From contig JANYHM010000031.1 in the NCBI GenBank assembly GCA_025359065.1, positions 1 through 38,506 of the forward strand: a stretch of 38,506 bases of DNA, in the 5' to 3' direction. The stretch is from Synechococcales cyanobacterium GL140_1_metabinner_5_sub (GTDB taxonomy: Bacteria > Cyanobacteriota > Cyanobacteriia > Cyanobacteriales > Chamaesiphonaceae). The notes beneath the pieces were generated by a model that saw only the letters and a program-made list of their open reading frames with translations, was not told the DNA's origin and searched no databases. The position numbers were made by a program, and so were the translations under genes. This document shows positions 1 to 8,516 of the stretch, piece after piece. Positions within the stretch are counted from its first letter, which is position 1, and each line of letters starts with the position of its first letter.

Positions 1-73
1 AGATCATTTGATACTGGCTGCAATATTGGTCTATTAAATTGATAGTGGGTGATGCTGGTCGTGCCTGTGTCAT
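1..73 (-). CDS. Transposase, N-terminal fragment (cut by window end)
   Basis: The first 24 codons of a protein beginning MTQARPASPTINLIDQY are visible. The pattern of a short basic start, then 'ID.(W/Y)C..Y', resembles the N-terminus of cyanobacterial IS701/IS4-type DDE transposases as I remember them. The catalytic DDE residues lie outside the window. The same fragment is present at the right end on the other strand. The family call rests on a short stretch and is tentative. Confidence 0.55.
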   Translation of the reverse strand, partial: MTQARPASPTINLIDQYCSQYQMI

Positions 74-141
74 ATACCCTGCTTGCTATCGAGCCTTTTA
101 TTTCTATTTTAGCTCACCCAGAGTGACAAATCAGGGATAAG
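1..141 (-). mobile_element. Terminal part of an IS701/IS4-like insertion sequence (left copy)
   Basis: These 141 bp are the exact reverse complement of 38366-38506. They contain the start of a transposase reading leftwards out of the window. The IS end is placed at 141/142, where the two copies stop matching. The base at 141 could match by chance, so the border is good to about 1 bp. Only one IS end is visible, so its terminal inverted repeats and target duplication cannot be checked. Confidence 0.75.
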
Positions 142-154
142 CAGCGTGGCATAA

Positions 155-268
155 TCAGGTCAAGGCTTCGGTTTCAACAGCGGTCTTGGGTTCTATGACC
201 TCGGAAGAGGCAGAGGAAATAGTTCACCATATCCTACTTCACCAAATAGTTCAAAAGACACACATTAA
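155..268 (+). pseudogene. Possible C-terminal remnant of a gene cut by the IS
   Basis: Directly after the IS an open frame without a start codon runs about 37 codons to TAA at 266-268. It is rich in Gly, Ser, Asn and Pro (GFGFNSGLGFYDLGRGRG), like the tail of an exported or surface protein. An in-frame stop at 152-154 separates it from the IS. It could equally be chance coding potential. Confidence 0.25.
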
Positions 269-277
269 AAATTTATT

Positions 278-583
278 ATGTACAAAAATATAATACGAAC
301 GACCTTTTTTATCTTTACTTTGAGTTTATTTTTCCAAGGAACGGCGCATTCTGTCCCTACAAAGTGGGAGAGAGTTGAAACAAGCTTAACTGATTTGCTA
401 AACGGTGGCTGGCAGATAATAGGAACTTCTTCTAACAGAGCTGCTTACCGTGTTTATGGTTCTAGTGAATACGATGAAAAAACTCATACATTTACTCTCG
501 CCAAAAGTGGAAAGTATATTATATGCGTGACAGTTAACCCTGTTGATCCTGTTGCTCAAGCTGGATGTAGAAAACTCAATTGA
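278..583 (+). CDS. Small exported protein of unknown function
   Basis: A 101-residue protein with a clear signal peptide: basic start MYKNIIR, a hydrophobic stretch to about residue 20, and a likely cut after AHS near residue 25. The mature part, about 75 residues, has two cysteines near the end (ICVTV and AGCRKLN) that could form a disulphide, and a pattern of short beta strands. It resembles small exported cyanobacterial proteins of the type 'LLN.GWQI.GTSS', but I know no function for them. It stands alone, with no close partner on either side. The upstream side is only about 135 bp from the IS end, so its original promoter may have been changed. Confidence 0.7.
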   Translation: MYKNIIRTTFFIFTLSLFFQGTAHSVPTKWERVETSLTDLLNGGWQIIGTSSNRAAYRVYGSSEYDEKTHTFTLAKSGKYIICVTVNPVDPVAQAGCRKLN

Positions 584-1134
584 TTCGTTTCTGCCTCCAG
601 CATCTGATAGCTGAGGCAGAAGTGTAGGTTAGTAATGGCACTGTCTATGTTTCCGGTAGGTACTAAGCCTTTAGTTACCTGGGGTGTTTCTTACCTGACG
701 TTGGGTTTGCTTTAGTCTGATTTCTGGTCTATCATCAATGGCGATCGTGCTAGCTGGTTCAAACAACGTAGACATGATAGTAACTGTTGCGGTTCTCGGC
801 CTGCTTGCTCCAGTATTAGCCGTGAGTGTTACTTCAGGCTCTGGTCTTACCGCTTTAAATCGAAAATATTTTGCCAATCTGTTGATCAAAATGCCTACAT
901 CGAAATTAGATGTAGGCATTTTCTTTGTCAATCCATCAAAAATGAATTTAAAAACCAAACATCCATCAAATAGCTGGAAGTAAGCTAGTGGTATTGGCGG
1001 ATGGAATACCATTGATCCGTCGTATACACTAAGAACAAGATTCTGAAACACCGCTTCATCGCATCTGCAAGCCCAAAACTCGCGATCGATCTCAATAGCC
1101 ATCATTTAATTATTATATTCAAGGAATATCCTCA
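584..1134. other. Intergenic stretch with no confident gene
   Basis: About 550 bp between the small exported protein and the type IV secretion-like operon. Open frames exist on both strands (738-983 plus, 671-1105 minus), but both run through the strong hairpin at 888-922 and show no family I recognise. The plus frame has one hydrophobic segment (about residues 13-32) and could be a small membrane protein. The evidence is not enough to call it. The last 30 bp hold the ribosome site of the next gene. Confidence 0.5.
888..922. terminator. Strong hairpin, possible terminator
   Basis: A perfect 14 bp stem (888-901 with 909-922) with a 7-base loop. The arms start with AAAA and end with TTTT, so it could act in both directions. 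On the plus strand the right arm runs into TTTTCTTTG. It lies upstream of the tra-like operon and would insulate it. Confidence 0.6.
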
Positions 1135-1980
1135 ATGCTAGATTCTGCCAAGAGCACGAGTCGCATTACCCGCTTGCAAACCGCCAAAGGCAGCAAAAAC
1201 ATCGTAGCCATGTTTGCCCTGACCTCGATCGGCTTTTCTGCGATCACCCTAATGCTACAGCTTGTAGTTATGACCAACGTCATCAACATTGCGCGCAAAC
1301 CCGCTCCTTCTTTGGTACAGCTCAGCGATGGCCAAGCCATCAAAGTGCAAGCCGTTGGCAACCAAGATCGATCGCCCGAAGTAGTCCAACACTTCGTTAC
1401 CGACTCACTGATCATGTTGATGTCTTGGACTAACGAACTCCCCGGAGCCAGCGACGACAAGAAAATTCCTGATGGTGGTGCCCTGGTCAAAATCAAAGAC
1501 GGCGATCGACGGATTACCTCCCCGGCGTTCCAGGCCAGCTTTACTTTTAGCGAAGACCTGCGCGCAGAACTGGTTAAAATCTTGGCAGAAATGACCCCCG
1601 ACGGCGTATTTAAAGGCGAAGTTAAAACCACTTTAAAGTTCCAGCATGTTACTTTGCCGACCCTAGTTGATAAAAACCAAAGTGGCAAATGGAAAATCAA
1701 CGTTGTTGCTACTCTGCTGCAATACCAACAGGGACGCGCTGATATCATCAAGATTCCTTTTAATAAAGAAATAGTTGTGCAGGCGATCGACACCCCCCAA
1801 CTACCAAAATCTGGCAAATTCTCTAACGAACTAGAGTCCTTGGTATATGGCATTCGCCAAGCCGGACTAGAAATAGTCTCTATGAAAGATATCGAAGGTG
1901 CCGAACCCAGCAAAATTACAGTCCCTGGCGATAAACCTGAGCCTGCCAACAAACCTACTACACCACCAGAGAAAAAATAA
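1135..1980 (+). CDS. TraE/VirB8-like type IV secretion inner-membrane protein
   Basis: A 281-residue protein with a short cytoplasmic N-terminus, one membrane segment at about residues 23-50, and a periplasmic domain of about 200 residues. The tail is rich in Pro, Lys and Thr. This layout (one membrane anchor, then a soluble domain) and its place directly before a TraB/VirB10-like gene match TraE/VirB8, which in known systems link the inner membrane to the channel core. I assign it by architecture and neighbours more than by sequence motif. The start is supported by AAGGA at 1121-1125, 9 bases ahead of the ATG. The stop codon is followed at once by the next ATG, so the two are one operon. It might instead be a lineage-specific protein with the same layout. 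Confidence 0.6.
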   Translation: MLDSAKSTSRITRLQTAKGSKNIVAMFALTSIGFSAITLMLQLVVMTNVINIARKPAPSLVQLSDGQAIKVQAVGNQDRSPEVVQHFVTDSLIMLMSWTNELPGASDDKKIPDGGALVKIKDGDRRITSPAFQASFTFSEDLRAELVKILAEMTPDGVFKGEVKTTLKFQHVTLPTLVDKNQSGKWKINVVATLLQYQQGRADIIKIPFNKEIVVQAIDTPQLPKSGKFSNELESLVYGIRQAGLEIVSMKDIEGAEPSKITVPGDKPEPANKPTTPPEKK

Positions 1981-3918
1981 ATGGACACCGCCAACAAACA
2001 ACTACATTCTGATACTGCACCATCGATCCAAGATATGGCCGGATTAATGGGCTTAGATTTAGAGTCTGACGATCCAATGAGTGGAGGCAAGAATTCAGAG
2101 CCATCTACTGACTTCGAGGTTAGCACCAAATTTAATGTGGAAGATGACGAAACAATAGATCAAGAAATCGCTGTTGATGGAGAATTCGTACCAGAAGATC
2201 GCAGCAACGATGTTTTCGACGAAGCAGAATTCAACCCAGAGAAAAATCGCACCAAAGTTAGCCTCCAACATAACGGTCTAGCTAAAGCTGCCCTAGTAGG
2301 CGGAGCCGGTCTGGCGGTAATTGTAGGCGGTATGACTTTCTTTCAAGGCCAAATCCCCAAAGAGCAAGTAGCCCAAGTGGTCAAGAAAAAAGACCCCGTA
2401 GAAGACAAAGTATCTTCAGCTAAAGCCGAGACTACTAAAGCTCAACAGTCCGAATCGGAAACCAAAGCGCAATTAGCTCTCTCCAAACAAAAAGATTCTC
2501 TGGCTCAAGCTCAGCAAGCTGGTCAAATCAAAGACAGTACCGAAAAAAACACTGGTACCAAAACTCCGATCGAAACTGCACCACCAGTAGTTGTTGCACC
2601 AATTACCAGAGCACCAATAGTTGCCAGTGCTCCAGTTACTTCACCAGCTCCTCATGTAGTTCCTCAGCCCAAGGTGGTAGCTCCAATCAAAACCAAGGTA
2701 GCAGAAGCTGTCGTGCGCCAAGTCCCAGCAAAACCAGAGCCAGCAGCAATCGCACCAGTTAAAACAATTCAACCAGAAATACAATTAGCTTCTAACAAAT
2801 CATCCCAAAAATCTTTACTGAAAGTGACGACCACTCCTGGATTTAGCGTTTCTCACCAACCAGCTTTCGATCGCGCACCCGCCCCGGCTGTTGATCCACT
2901 TCTTGAACTACAGCAGTTAGCCAGCATTGGTCGTTATGGTGCGGTGGCAACCTCTGTAGCCACACCATCTTCACCGAATCCCGAAAACACCCGACCAAAC
3001 AGCTTACAAGCTATCTCTCCGGTGGCTTTGGCTATCTCCTCTAACCTACCACCTTTATCGCAGTACTTTCAAAACTACGTCAGCCAAGATGCTAGCAACA
3101 CTGCTAGTAAAGCTAACAGCAACGAAAGCAGAGGCGCACGAACCGCTTTTGCCAATCAGCAAAATATCTCTGGTTCAAAATCGATCGACAAAGAACCCCA
3201 AAAAGAAGTTTCTAAAGCAACAGACAAAGATAGCCCTACGGCAGCTAGTTCGATCGGCAATAAACTGGCCGAAGTACCCTTATCAATCACCACCCTTTTA
3301 GTCGGCACCTCTGCCAAAGGCTCCACAGTCACGCCAGTTTTATGGGGTGCTGGCACCAGCAACGGCGCTAAGTTTTTGTTGAAACTAGATGAACCAATGC
3401 TAGATGGTAACAACCGCGAAGCCTTCCCTGCCGGCACTCAGTTTGTAGTGACTGCCAAGCAAGCTAATACCACCATCGGTATTGCCGACTTAGAAATAGT
3501 CTCAGCCATTATTAAAGGGATAGAATTTGCTCCGCCAACTGGTTCGATCGTGATTCGTGACGACCAAGGTGGTCTATTAATTGGTGAAGACTACTTTAAA
3601 CGCGATGAACACACTGCTAACCGCGATTTGCTAGGCGTTTTTGCTGGTGCTTTAGGCAACGTTGGTCGCATCCTCAATCAGCCTTCCAGCACTTTTTCTA
3701 ACAACAACGGCCCATTTGGTGGTAGCAGCAGTGTCATTACCAATCGCGATCCCAACTTAGTGGGTGCCGTGTTAGAAGGTGGTTTTAAAGATCTTTCTAG
3801 CGTCTGGTCACAGCGCAACCAGCAGGCTATTCAAGAACTTGCCGGTAGACCCAACATCTATCAAATTCCTAAAGGCCGGGGTATTCGGGTCTTTGTTAAC
3901 CAATCCATGACTTTTTAG
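1981..3918 (+). CDS. TraB/VirB10-like type IV secretion channel protein
   Basis: A 645-residue protein with an acidic cytoplasmic N-terminus (about 1-100), one membrane segment near residues 102-121, and a long Lys/Gln/Ala- and then Pro/Val/Ala-rich periplasmic linker (about 130-290). The C-terminal domain (about 435-645) has features of the TraB/TrbI/VirB10 beta barrel: 'FLLKLDEPM', 'FPAGTQFVV', and an ending of the type 'IPKGRGIRVFVNQ'. VirB10 proteins span from the inner membrane to the outer-membrane pore and pass on the signal from the coupling ATPase. The gene starts directly after the previous stop and is followed 9 bp later by a TraK-like gene. The middle region has no recognisable domain. 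Confidence 0.75.
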   Translation: MDTANKQLHSDTAPSIQDMAGLMGLDLESDDPMSGGKNSEPSTDFEVSTKFNVEDDETIDQEIAVDGEFVPEDRSNDVFDEAEFNPEKNRTKVSLQHNGLAKAALVGGAGLAVIVGGMTFFQGQIPKEQVAQVVKKKDPVEDKVSSAKAETTKAQQSESETKAQLALSKQKDSLAQAQQAGQIKDSTEKNTGTKTPIETAPPVVVAPITRAPIVASAPVTSPAPHVVPQPKVVAPIKTKVAEAVVRQVPAKPEPAAIAPVKTIQPEIQLASNKSSQKSLLKVTTTPGFSVSHQPAFDRAPAPAVDPLLELQQLASIGRYGAVATSVATPSSPNPENTRPNSLQAISPVALAISSNLPPLSQYFQNYVSQDASNTASKANSNESRGARTAFANQQNISGSKSIDKEPQKEVSKATDKDSPTAASSIGNKLAEVPLSITTLLVGTSAKGSTVTPVLWGAGTSNGAKFLLKLDEPMLDGNNREAFPAGTQFVVTAKQANTTIGIADLEIVSAIIKGIEFAPPTGSIVIRDDQGGLLIGEDYFKRDEHTANRDLLGVFAGALGNVGRILNQPSSTFSNNNGPFGGSSSVITNRDPNLVGAVLEGGFKDLSSVWSQRNQQAIQELAGRPNIYQIPKGRGIRVFVNQSMTF

Positions 3919-3927
3919 GAGTAGCAC

Positions 3928-4683
3928 ATGCAGCCCAATATTTTCTGGGGAAGCTGTGTAGCCACTGCCGCCTTCCTGTTTTTTACCACCCCAGCTCTAG
4001 CCGATATTGGCTTCAAGCAGGTATCGATCGGTCAAAGTCAAGGTCTAGGCGGCAAAGATGTCCCAACCCTAGAAATTTCGCCGCTGTGGGGACTAACTAT
4101 CAGTTTCATTAAAACCAATGAGCTGGTGCAGCAGGCACGAATCAGCGATCCGGCCAGAGTCTTGGTAGATTTTGATTCTCCCCTAGCGGGCAGCAGCGAA
4201 CCGCGAGTCTCCCAGCTTGGCGCTCCCGGGCGCAGCCAGGGAGGCGCTGCCGTGATTTACCTGCGGCAAATCGGGGATCCATTTAAGCTCCCCACCCGCC
4301 TCACCGCCAAAGCCAAGAAAAGCAGCAAGCTGCCCTTAACTATTATCACTATTGATCGATCCAATCAGCGCAAGCTGTATCAGTTTTTGCTGGTTCTCGG
4401 CAAAGATACCAAATATAGCGCAGTAGAAGTAGTCCCCGATAGCTTCTTTGCCCGTCCGGTAGTAGCAGCCCCGGCTCTACCACCGATCGATGTAGCTGAT
4501 CTGTTTGCCAAAGGTTTAGTTTTAGCTACTCAGAAAAACATGATCGTACCAGCCAGTCCCCTCGATCAACGTTTACAGGCATTGCAATCTACGTTGCGAA
4601 GAGGCACTACATTAGAAGCTGCTGCGCAACAAACCGGCGTGCCGATGCGGATTGTTCAACAAATTATGCAGCTCAAGCCATGA
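3928..4683 (+). CDS. TraK/VirB9-like exported protein of the secretion core
   Basis: A 251-residue protein with a signal peptide (hydrophobic to about residue 22, cut after ALA in PALA-D). The mature N-terminal half is beta-rich, with a segment 'ARISDPARVLVDFDSP' that recalls TraK/VirB9 or secretin N-domains, which bind DNA-transfer channel partners in the periplasm. The last 50 residues look helical and may be a small HTH-like fold (TTLEAAAQQTGVPMRIVQQ). Order in the operon (TraE-, TraB-, then this) supports the TraK/VirB9 role, although in F-type operons traK comes before traB. The ribosome site AGGAG is just upstream. Its stop TGA overlaps the next start (ATGA), a sign of coupled translation. 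Confidence 0.55.
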   Translation: MQPNIFWGSCVATAAFLFFTTPALADIGFKQVSIGQSQGLGGKDVPTLEISPLWGLTISFIKTNELVQQARISDPARVLVDFDSPLAGSSEPRVSQLGAPGRSQGGAAVIYLRQIGDPFKLPTRLTAKAKKSSKLPLTIITIDRSNQRKLYQFLLVLGKDTKYSAVEVVPDSFFARPVVAAPALPPIDVADLFAKGLVLATQKNMIVPASPLDQRLQALQSTLRRGTTLEAAAQQTGVPMRIVQQIMQLKP

Positions 4684-6053
4684 TGATTTTTTTTGGGTTT
4701 AAACGTTGGTTGATAATTAGTTTGACTATTTGCTGTTGGCTATTTGGTAGCTGGTTAACTCCGGCGATCGCCCTAGCTGAAACCCCAAACGTAGCCAAAG
4801 AATTAATCAATCTCCCTCAACTACCCCTCAACCAATTTCCGGCGATTCCTTGCACCAGCCAGCTCCAAATCCAATTTACGCAACAGGCCAAAATCCCCTT
4901 TGGCTGCAATATTGGTGAAATTTTACCTGCGGAGAGAGTGTTGTCCATTGGAAGTTTTTCTGGTTTGGGACTGACTAAGTCTAATTTGGCGCAAATTGCT
5001 GGCATTAATAGCATTAACCTCCAGCAAGTAGGCGCTGACCAGCTTCAGAGCTTGTATAGTTTGATTACTCCCAATAAGTTGTTAGGTGATCGATTAAACA
5101 ATCTGGTTCAAAACAAACTACTTGGAGATTTACCACTAGTCAAAGAAGCACTGATTCAAGATATCACCAACAAGATTCAATTAGGCGATCTTGCCCAGCT
5201 TCAGCCCCTGAATAATCTTCTTCAGCAGGCTAATGGCTATGCCGATTTACTGAATCCCGAAAAACTTCAGCAGCAGCTTACAAACATAGCATTAGATCAA
5301 GTAGTTGCTGTCTTACCTGATTTCGGTAATTTTTCTTTAGGTGGTCTATCACTAGATACATTAAAAAATTTTAATGTAAATGATGCCATTCCTGGCTTGG
5401 CAAACCAGGCATTGGGCAGCATCCCTGGCGTAGAATCTTTGATGGTAGGAGATTTAGGTTCTATTGGCTTGCCCAATCTTTCTTTGTCGCAATTTCCTAA
5501 TCCGCTTTCCTTCGTGGCGGGTATTAACTTTGGCCAGTTCGATTTACCACTCAGCAACGATGAAAGAGATCCGGGGCGACAGCTATCTGGAGGCTTACCC
5601 GAAGCTGATTATCAGTTGCGCAAGCAAAAATGTAGTGATAAGTGCAAGTTCGCTGAAATAGCTTCTCCGAACCCTGCCTATCATGGCGCAGCTTGGATGG
5701 ATGGCGGTGAGCATTGGGTACCCGATGGTTTTGGTTTTGTGTGTTGGTTTGCGCCGGGTGCCTGTAAAGGGCCAGCAGGCAATCATCCTTTTGGTAAGAC
5801 CATGCGCCTGTTGTTGACCAATATTGATGCTAGTGCTGGTACCGCACAAGTATCTTTCACTTTTCCAATTTGCTGGGAAGAATTCTCTACTTGTACTCCA
5901 GCCATTTTTCCAATCCCTAGTGGATTTCCTCTGTACACAGTCCACGAGGGAGATTGGCTCCCCTTCGTGGCTCCAGTAAACTATGGCAATCAAAACGCCA
6001 ATTGGTCTCCGCCAAATTCGCCTAATAAACCAATTTCTCGATCAATCGCCTAA
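4680..6053 (+). CDS. Exported protein with a Cys/Trp-rich C-terminal domain, unknown
   Basis: A 457-residue protein with a signal peptide ending near ALA (about residue 33). Residues about 75-300 hold many Leu/Gln/Asn-rich stretches that look like amphipathic helices or an irregular repeat (GDLAQLQPLNNLLQQ, GLPNLSLSQFPNP). The C-terminal domain (about 315-440) has a distinct look: a CSDKC motif, then HGAAWMDGGEHWVPDGFGF, CWFAPGACKGP, and a second pair in ICWEEFSTCTP, six or more cysteines in all. Disulphides in the periplasm or outside are likely. It overlaps the TraK-like gene by 4 bp, so it is part of the same machine. By position it could play a TraN- or TraU-like role, but I see no sequence match to either. 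Confidence 0.7.
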   Translation: MMIFFGFKRWLIISLTICCWLFGSWLTPAIALAETPNVAKELINLPQLPLNQFPAIPCTSQLQIQFTQQAKIPFGCNIGEILPAERVLSIGSFSGLGLTKSNLAQIAGINSINLQQVGADQLQSLYSLITPNKLLGDRLNNLVQNKLLGDLPLVKEALIQDITNKIQLGDLAQLQPLNNLLQQANGYADLLNPEKLQQQLTNIALDQVVAVLPDFGNFSLGGLSLDTLKNFNVNDAIPGLANQALGSIPGVESLMVGDLGSIGLPNLSLSQFPNPLSFVAGINFGQFDLPLSNDERDPGRQLSGGLPEADYQLRKQKCSDKCKFAEIASPNPAYHGAAWMDGGEHWVPDGFGFVCWFAPGACKGPAGNHPFGKTMRLLLTNIDASAGTAQVSFTFPICWEEFSTCTPAIFPIPSGFPLYTVHEGDWLPFVAPVNYGNQNANWSPPNSPNKPISRSIA

Positions 6054-6058
6054 AACTC

Positions 6059-6568
6059 ATGATAATGCGACGCTTATTCTATTTCATTTTAGCTATAGTC
6101 ACTGCTGGTCTGTTGCTTCTTGGCTCTGGGCAGCGGGCAGCACTCTCTAGCACCAACTCTTGCTATGGTCGTGGAGTAGTGGTAGCACAAATTAGTAATT
6201 CTCAGCCGCAGGCAACTGGCGATCGACCAATGAAATCTTTCACGTTACTAGAAATGCCCAATCACTGGCAAAAGCTAGTGGGGATTGATCAACAAGACCA
6301 ATGCTTTGACTATGTTGAGCGAGAAACTAACTATGTTACTCTCAGTGCTTTTATGCCGATCGAACTAGCAACAAATTTGGTGACACAGCGCTGGTCTAAG
6401 TTATCAGAACGGTCTGTTGAATCATCGATCGCTGCTAGTATCCATAATCCAGACACTTGGCTGGCTCCCGAAGATGCTTTGGCTCTACATCATTTGGGTT
6501 ATCAAATTCCAGCAATGGCCAAGGTCTTACCAACGCTTAGCCCTTATCAATTTGTCGCTGCTAAATAA
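6059..6568 (+). CDS. Small exported protein in the secretion operon, unknown
   Basis: A 169-residue protein with a basic start (MIMRRLF), a hydrophobic segment to about residue 22, and a likely signal cut in the next 10 residues. The mature part has no motif I recognise. It has two cysteines (NSCYG and DQCFDY) that may pair, and a Trp-containing middle. It lies 5 bp after the 457-residue protein and 2 bp before the coupling ATPase, so it is made together with them and is probably a structural or assembly part. Confidence 0.65.
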   Translation: MIMRRLFYFILAIVTAGLLLLGSGQRAALSSTNSCYGRGVVVAQISNSQPQATGDRPMKSFTLLEMPNHWQKLVGIDQQDQCFDYVERETNYVTLSAFMPIELATNLVTQRWSKLSERSVESSIAASIHNPDTWLAPEDALALHHLGYQIPAMAKVLPTLSPYQFVAAK

Positions 6569-6570
6569 AT

Positions 6571-8454
6571 ATGAAAGCTTTCATTTTGAAGTATTTGCTG
6601 ATTATTGCGGCAGTTACTAGCGTCGGAATCACTGAAATCAAACCCGCTCAAGCCCAATCATTACCAGATATTTCAGTGCCTCAGTGGCTACAGCCTTATA
6701 AGCAGCAGCTTTGGACACCCCAAGGTCTTTTGACTTTGGTGGCTTTGGGAATTGGGGGCTATTGGCTGATGACCGATGATCGATCGGCGCGCAATCGGAT
6801 GGCTGGTGCGCATTGGGCGGGTGGCAGAGAAAAAGCTGCTGCTCGAAAAATAGGCATTCAGCAAATTAACGAACGCAAACGTGATGGTTTGACCACCTGG
6901 ATTAATACGCCAATAATTACATCGTTACACACACCCAAAGAGCGTGGCGGTAAAATAGTAGAGCGCTACCACATAGCACCCCAGCACCACACTATATTTA
7001 TTCCTGACGGTCAGCGAGGTACAGCAGTTTGCGGTGCGCCGGGTAGTGGTAAAACATTTTCGGTGATTGATCCGATGATTCGATCGGTAATTGACCAAGG
7101 TTTCCCGATCTGCCTGTATGACTTTAAATTCCCCGGTGGCCAAGCCGAAATCCATGCAGCCTATGCCCGGAATAAGGGCTACGATGTGCGAATTTTTGCA
7201 CCGGGTTTTGAGGGCAGTGAATCTTGTAACTTGCTAGATTTTCTGAAATCTGCCGATGATTCAGAGACTGCTGGACAAATCGCTAAGGTTCTGAACAGTA
7301 ACTTTAGCCTTAACGGTGGCAAAGGCGGTGAAGATCCTTTCTTCCAGCTCTCTGGAGACCAGTTAATTAAGGCGGTATTGCAGCTAGCTAAGCTGAGTGA
7401 GTATCCAGATTTTTTGACCTGCCAGAAAATATTAGCGTTGGATTCTTCAGACTTGATCGATCGGGTAAAAGCGGCAAATATTAGTCCCTGGGTGAAAACG
7501 AGCTGGGATCAGTTCATGTCGATGCGAGAATCAGAAAAGACGGCAGCTAGCGTAGCAGCGATCGCTTCTTTAATGTTTACTAATTTCGTCTCACCCGATA
7601 TCCTGCCCTGCCTCTGCGGTAAATCTACGATTCCATTAGATCTCGAAGGCAAGCAGATGATCATTTTTGGCATGGATCAAAATCGGCGGGATATCATTGG
7701 GCCAATTTTGGCCACGGTGCTGCACATGATTGTAACTAGAAATATTGCTAAGAAGCGGGTTGATCCGTTGGCGGTGTTCTTGGATGAGCTGCCAACTTTA
7801 TCATTGCCGTCTTTGGTGAACTGGCTGAATGAAAGTCGATCGGCGGGTTTCTGTGGTGTGTTGGGCTATCAAAACATGACGCAGTTAGAGAAAGCCTACG
7901 GTAAAGAGAATTCACGAGCTATTTTGTCTGGTTGTAACACTAAGTTCATTTTTAACCCTGGGGAATATGAGTCGGCGAAGTATTTCTCAGATTATTTGGG
8001 GGATGAGGATGTAAGGTATAAGCAAAAGAGTCGATCGAACAGCAAAGATGGCGGCAGTAACAGCATCTCAGAACAAGATAAAATCAAGAAGATTTTCTCG
8101 CCTGAAGAATTCTTGAAGCTCCCAGCAGGTGACTGCATTTTTATTAACCCAGCTTATGCCAATAAAAATGAGGCCAGTATACCTGTAAAGCTCAAGGTGA
8201 AAGTCGGTGATGGTGAATTACAGCGTCGTGCCTATGGAGAAAAAAACTTTGATGGACTAATAAAGCTTCTTCAGTATAAGATTAAACACTCTGCGATTAC
8301 TGAAAACAGTATTAAAGTTAGAGTAGTTGCTTTAAACGAATTGATTCCTGGCAAATATGCAAAGAGTCTTAAAAATATCTGTATCGACGCATCTAAAGAA
8401 TTAATGAAAAACAACAGCCTATTTGCAAAAAAACAAAGAAAGAATCTTGACTAA
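6571..8454 (+). CDS. VirD4/TraD-like type IV coupling protein (ATPase)
   Basis: A 627-residue protein with an N-terminal hydrophobic segment (about 5-28) and a second membrane segment (about 50-66), then a large cytoplasmic ATPase. Walker A GAPGSGKT is at residues 155-162. Walker B is LAVFLDE with Asp405-Glu406, followed by PTL as in the VirD4/TraG/TraD family. A GYQNMTQLEKAYG segment fits the sensor region of these proteins. Coupling proteins choose substrates and feed them to the VirB10-type channel, which sits in the same operon. The last 70 residues are Lys-rich and coded by AT-richer DNA than the core, as if the tail had changed separately. Only 2 bp separate it from the previous gene. 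Confidence 0.9.
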   Translation: MKAFILKYLLIIAAVTSVGITEIKPAQAQSLPDISVPQWLQPYKQQLWTPQGLLTLVALGIGGYWLMTDDRSARNRMAGAHWAGGREKAAARKIGIQQINERKRDGLTTWINTPIITSLHTPKERGGKIVERYHIAPQHHTIFIPDGQRGTAVCGAPGSGKTFSVIDPMIRSVIDQGFPICLYDFKFPGGQAEIHAAYARNKGYDVRIFAPGFEGSESCNLLDFLKSADDSETAGQIAKVLNSNFSLNGGKGGEDPFFQLSGDQLIKAVLQLAKLSEYPDFLTCQKILALDSSDLIDRVKAANISPWVKTSWDQFMSMRESEKTAASVAAIASLMFTNFVSPDILPCLCGKSTIPLDLEGKQMIIFGMDQNRRDIIGPILATVLHMIVTRNIAKKRVDPLAVFLDELPTLSLPSLVNWLNESRSAGFCGVLGYQNMTQLEKAYGKENSRAILSGCNTKFIFNPGEYESAKYFSDYLGDEDVRYKQKSRSNSKDGGSNSISEQDKIKKIFSPEEFLKLPAGDCIFINPAYANKNEASIPVKLKVKVGDGELQRRAYGEKNFDGLIKLLQYKIKHSAITENSIKVRVVALNELIPGKYAKSLKNICIDASKELMKNNSLFAKKQRKNLD

Positions 8455-8516
8455 TCTAATGAACACAAGTTATTATTTTAGAGTAATATACCAACGTCCC
8501 AAACTCATTTGAAGCT

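Noticed and set aside
671-1105. 144-codon minus-strand ORF and 81-codon plus ORF (738-983)
   Set aside because: Both run through the strong hairpin at 888-922 and match no family. I describe the stretch as intergenic.
1119-2129. Long minus-strand ORF (336 codons)
   Set aside because: It lies opposite the TraE/TraB-like genes, whose frames show a membrane anchor, signal and operon spacing. The minus product is a Ser/Leu-rich shadow with no recognisable domain.
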